Shown here piece after piece: positions 63,101-64,000 of a stretch of DNA of 64,000 bases; positions within the stretch are counted from its first letter, which is position 1; every line of letters begins with the position of its first letter. The stretch is from Mytilus californianus (Eukaryota > Mollusca > Bivalvia > Mytilida > Mytilidae): positions 43,446,426 through 43,510,425 of the forward strand of contig NW_026262679.1 of NCBI RefSeq assembly GCF_021869535.1, read 5' to 3'. The translations under genes and the position numbers were made by a program. The notes beneath the pieces were generated by a model. That model saw nothing but the letters and a program-made list of their open reading frames with translations, had not been told where the DNA came from and did not search any database.

Positions 63101-64000
63101 TTTTTTGTTGCATCATACATACACGTGTGACACATTTTATTTTTTTTTATATGTAAAATGTATATGTAATATCATTAAATGTGAAAAGCACTGTGTCTGG
63201 CATCATCCTTGCGTTAGCCAGTGATTTTGCTAGCGCTCGTCACTTTCGTAATTTACGAAACTGTTTTCAAAATGACGAAAGTATTTCAAATCAATTTCGT
63301 CACTTAAATTTGGAAAGTGTAAAAATATTTTCGCATGAAAATACTATAATTCTACCTGTCTACATGTTTCTGACAAGTTTATGACCCTCAGCTAATTAAC
63401 ATTTACAACAGGTGTTATAAAGTTGTGATTACAGGTAATCCGCTTATCGCCATCGGATGGGTCACTAATCCGGTTGATTATTTTCCCCAGTAAAATTAGT
63501 CAGTCTGCATTTTAATTTCAATATTTCTCAAGGCCAACGATCAGATTTTGCAGTTCGCTTGTCGTAGTTTCGTCATTTGAACAAAATTGTTTCCCCCCGG
63601 ACAATTCGCTTTTTAATTTCAATATTTCTAAAACGATCATAACTTGCAGATCGTTTGTCGTAGTTTCGTCAGATGATCGTATTTTCGTCATCTTTGATAT
63701 AAAACGTTCAATTTCGATTAAAAAGATAGAACTTTATTCAAAACGTTCAGAAATGTTTTCACGTTAAAAACTTCCATCATCATCAACGAGTCAAACAGGT
63801 GCTTCCTTTACGATATACTGCGCATGCGTGAAAGTATTTCTATGAATTTATAGACCTAAAACGTAAAATACGAAATAAATTTAGTGCCAAAATAAATGAG
63901 AGAGACAAATATAGTTCTTACTAAGCAAATTGAAATAAAAAAATGATAATTTCCTGCCTTTTTTAAACACGAACCAATCCGCAGATGAATCCGGATTCAT
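63101..64000. other. Intron to window edge, no exon found
   Basis: Two related blocks, TTTCGTCA-rich around 63235-63305 and GTTTGTCGTAGTTTCGTCA types at about 63555 and 63650, suggest a short degraded repeat. No MG1/MG2 exon recognised. Confidence 0.45.

Noticed and set aside
63181-63384. 67-codon plus-strand frame starting with a hydrophobic segment as a secreted peptide
   Set aside because: Lies in a degraded TTTCGTCA repeat and lacks support; opposite strand to the only gene.

Overview
The window looks like genomic DNA of a bivalve mollusc, most probably a marine mussel (Mytilus-like). It is AT-rich and full of short introns-and-repeats structure: intronic 'pearl/Helentron-like' elements with ~165-170 bp tandem cores and ACGG-type microsatellites, hAT and TA- or TTAA-flanked MITEs, and a recurrent SINE-like repeat ending in CAATCATACCACATCTCC. 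The genus is inferred from remembered repeat style, not from a search.

One gene accounts for every convincing coding segment. It lies on the minus strand, crosses essentially the whole window, and runs off both edges. I could place 22 exons whose reading phases join without conflict (the 3' end of one, at 30.05 kb, is weak), giving about 997 codons. It is an alpha-2-macroglobulin / thioester-protein (TEP, CD109-like) family member. From the right edge leftwards the exons encode the end of MG2 (62.6 kb), MG3 (56.0-53.4 kb), MG4 (52.9-46.1 kb), the first half of MG5 (46.1-44.0 kb), then, far away, the second half of MG5 (4.7 kb), the first half of MG6 (3.1 kb) and the start of the bait region (1.4 kb). 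Signal peptide and MG1 lie to the right of the window; the rest of the bait region, MG7, CUB, thioester domain and receptor-binding domain lie to the left.

The surprise is between the two halves of MG5. About 540 residues from 12 exons (44.1-7.5 kb) are inserted in the middle of this one beta-sandwich: a His-rich then Pro-rich stretch, a chain of micro-exons coding an acidic linker with a dibasic KEKR site, two I-set Ig domains, two copies of a six-cysteine module with near-identical spacing (each split over two exons), and a PAN/Apple domain. From 42.2 kb to 7.5 kb every unit of the insert has symmetrical phase-1 borders, the signature of exon shuffling, so units could be skipped without breaking the frame. 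I do not know of a described TEP with this architecture.

The introns are the second story: about eight copies of one tandem-cored element (R1), three hAT MITEs (X) with 8-bp target duplications, a four-level nested transposon stack at 49.1-52.2 kb, a 2-kb minisatellite at 8-10 kb, a quadruplicated splice donor at 45.9-46.03 kb, and repeats sitting within tens of bases of several exon borders in the inserted block. No gene on the plus strand, no RNA gene and no CRISPR-like array was found.
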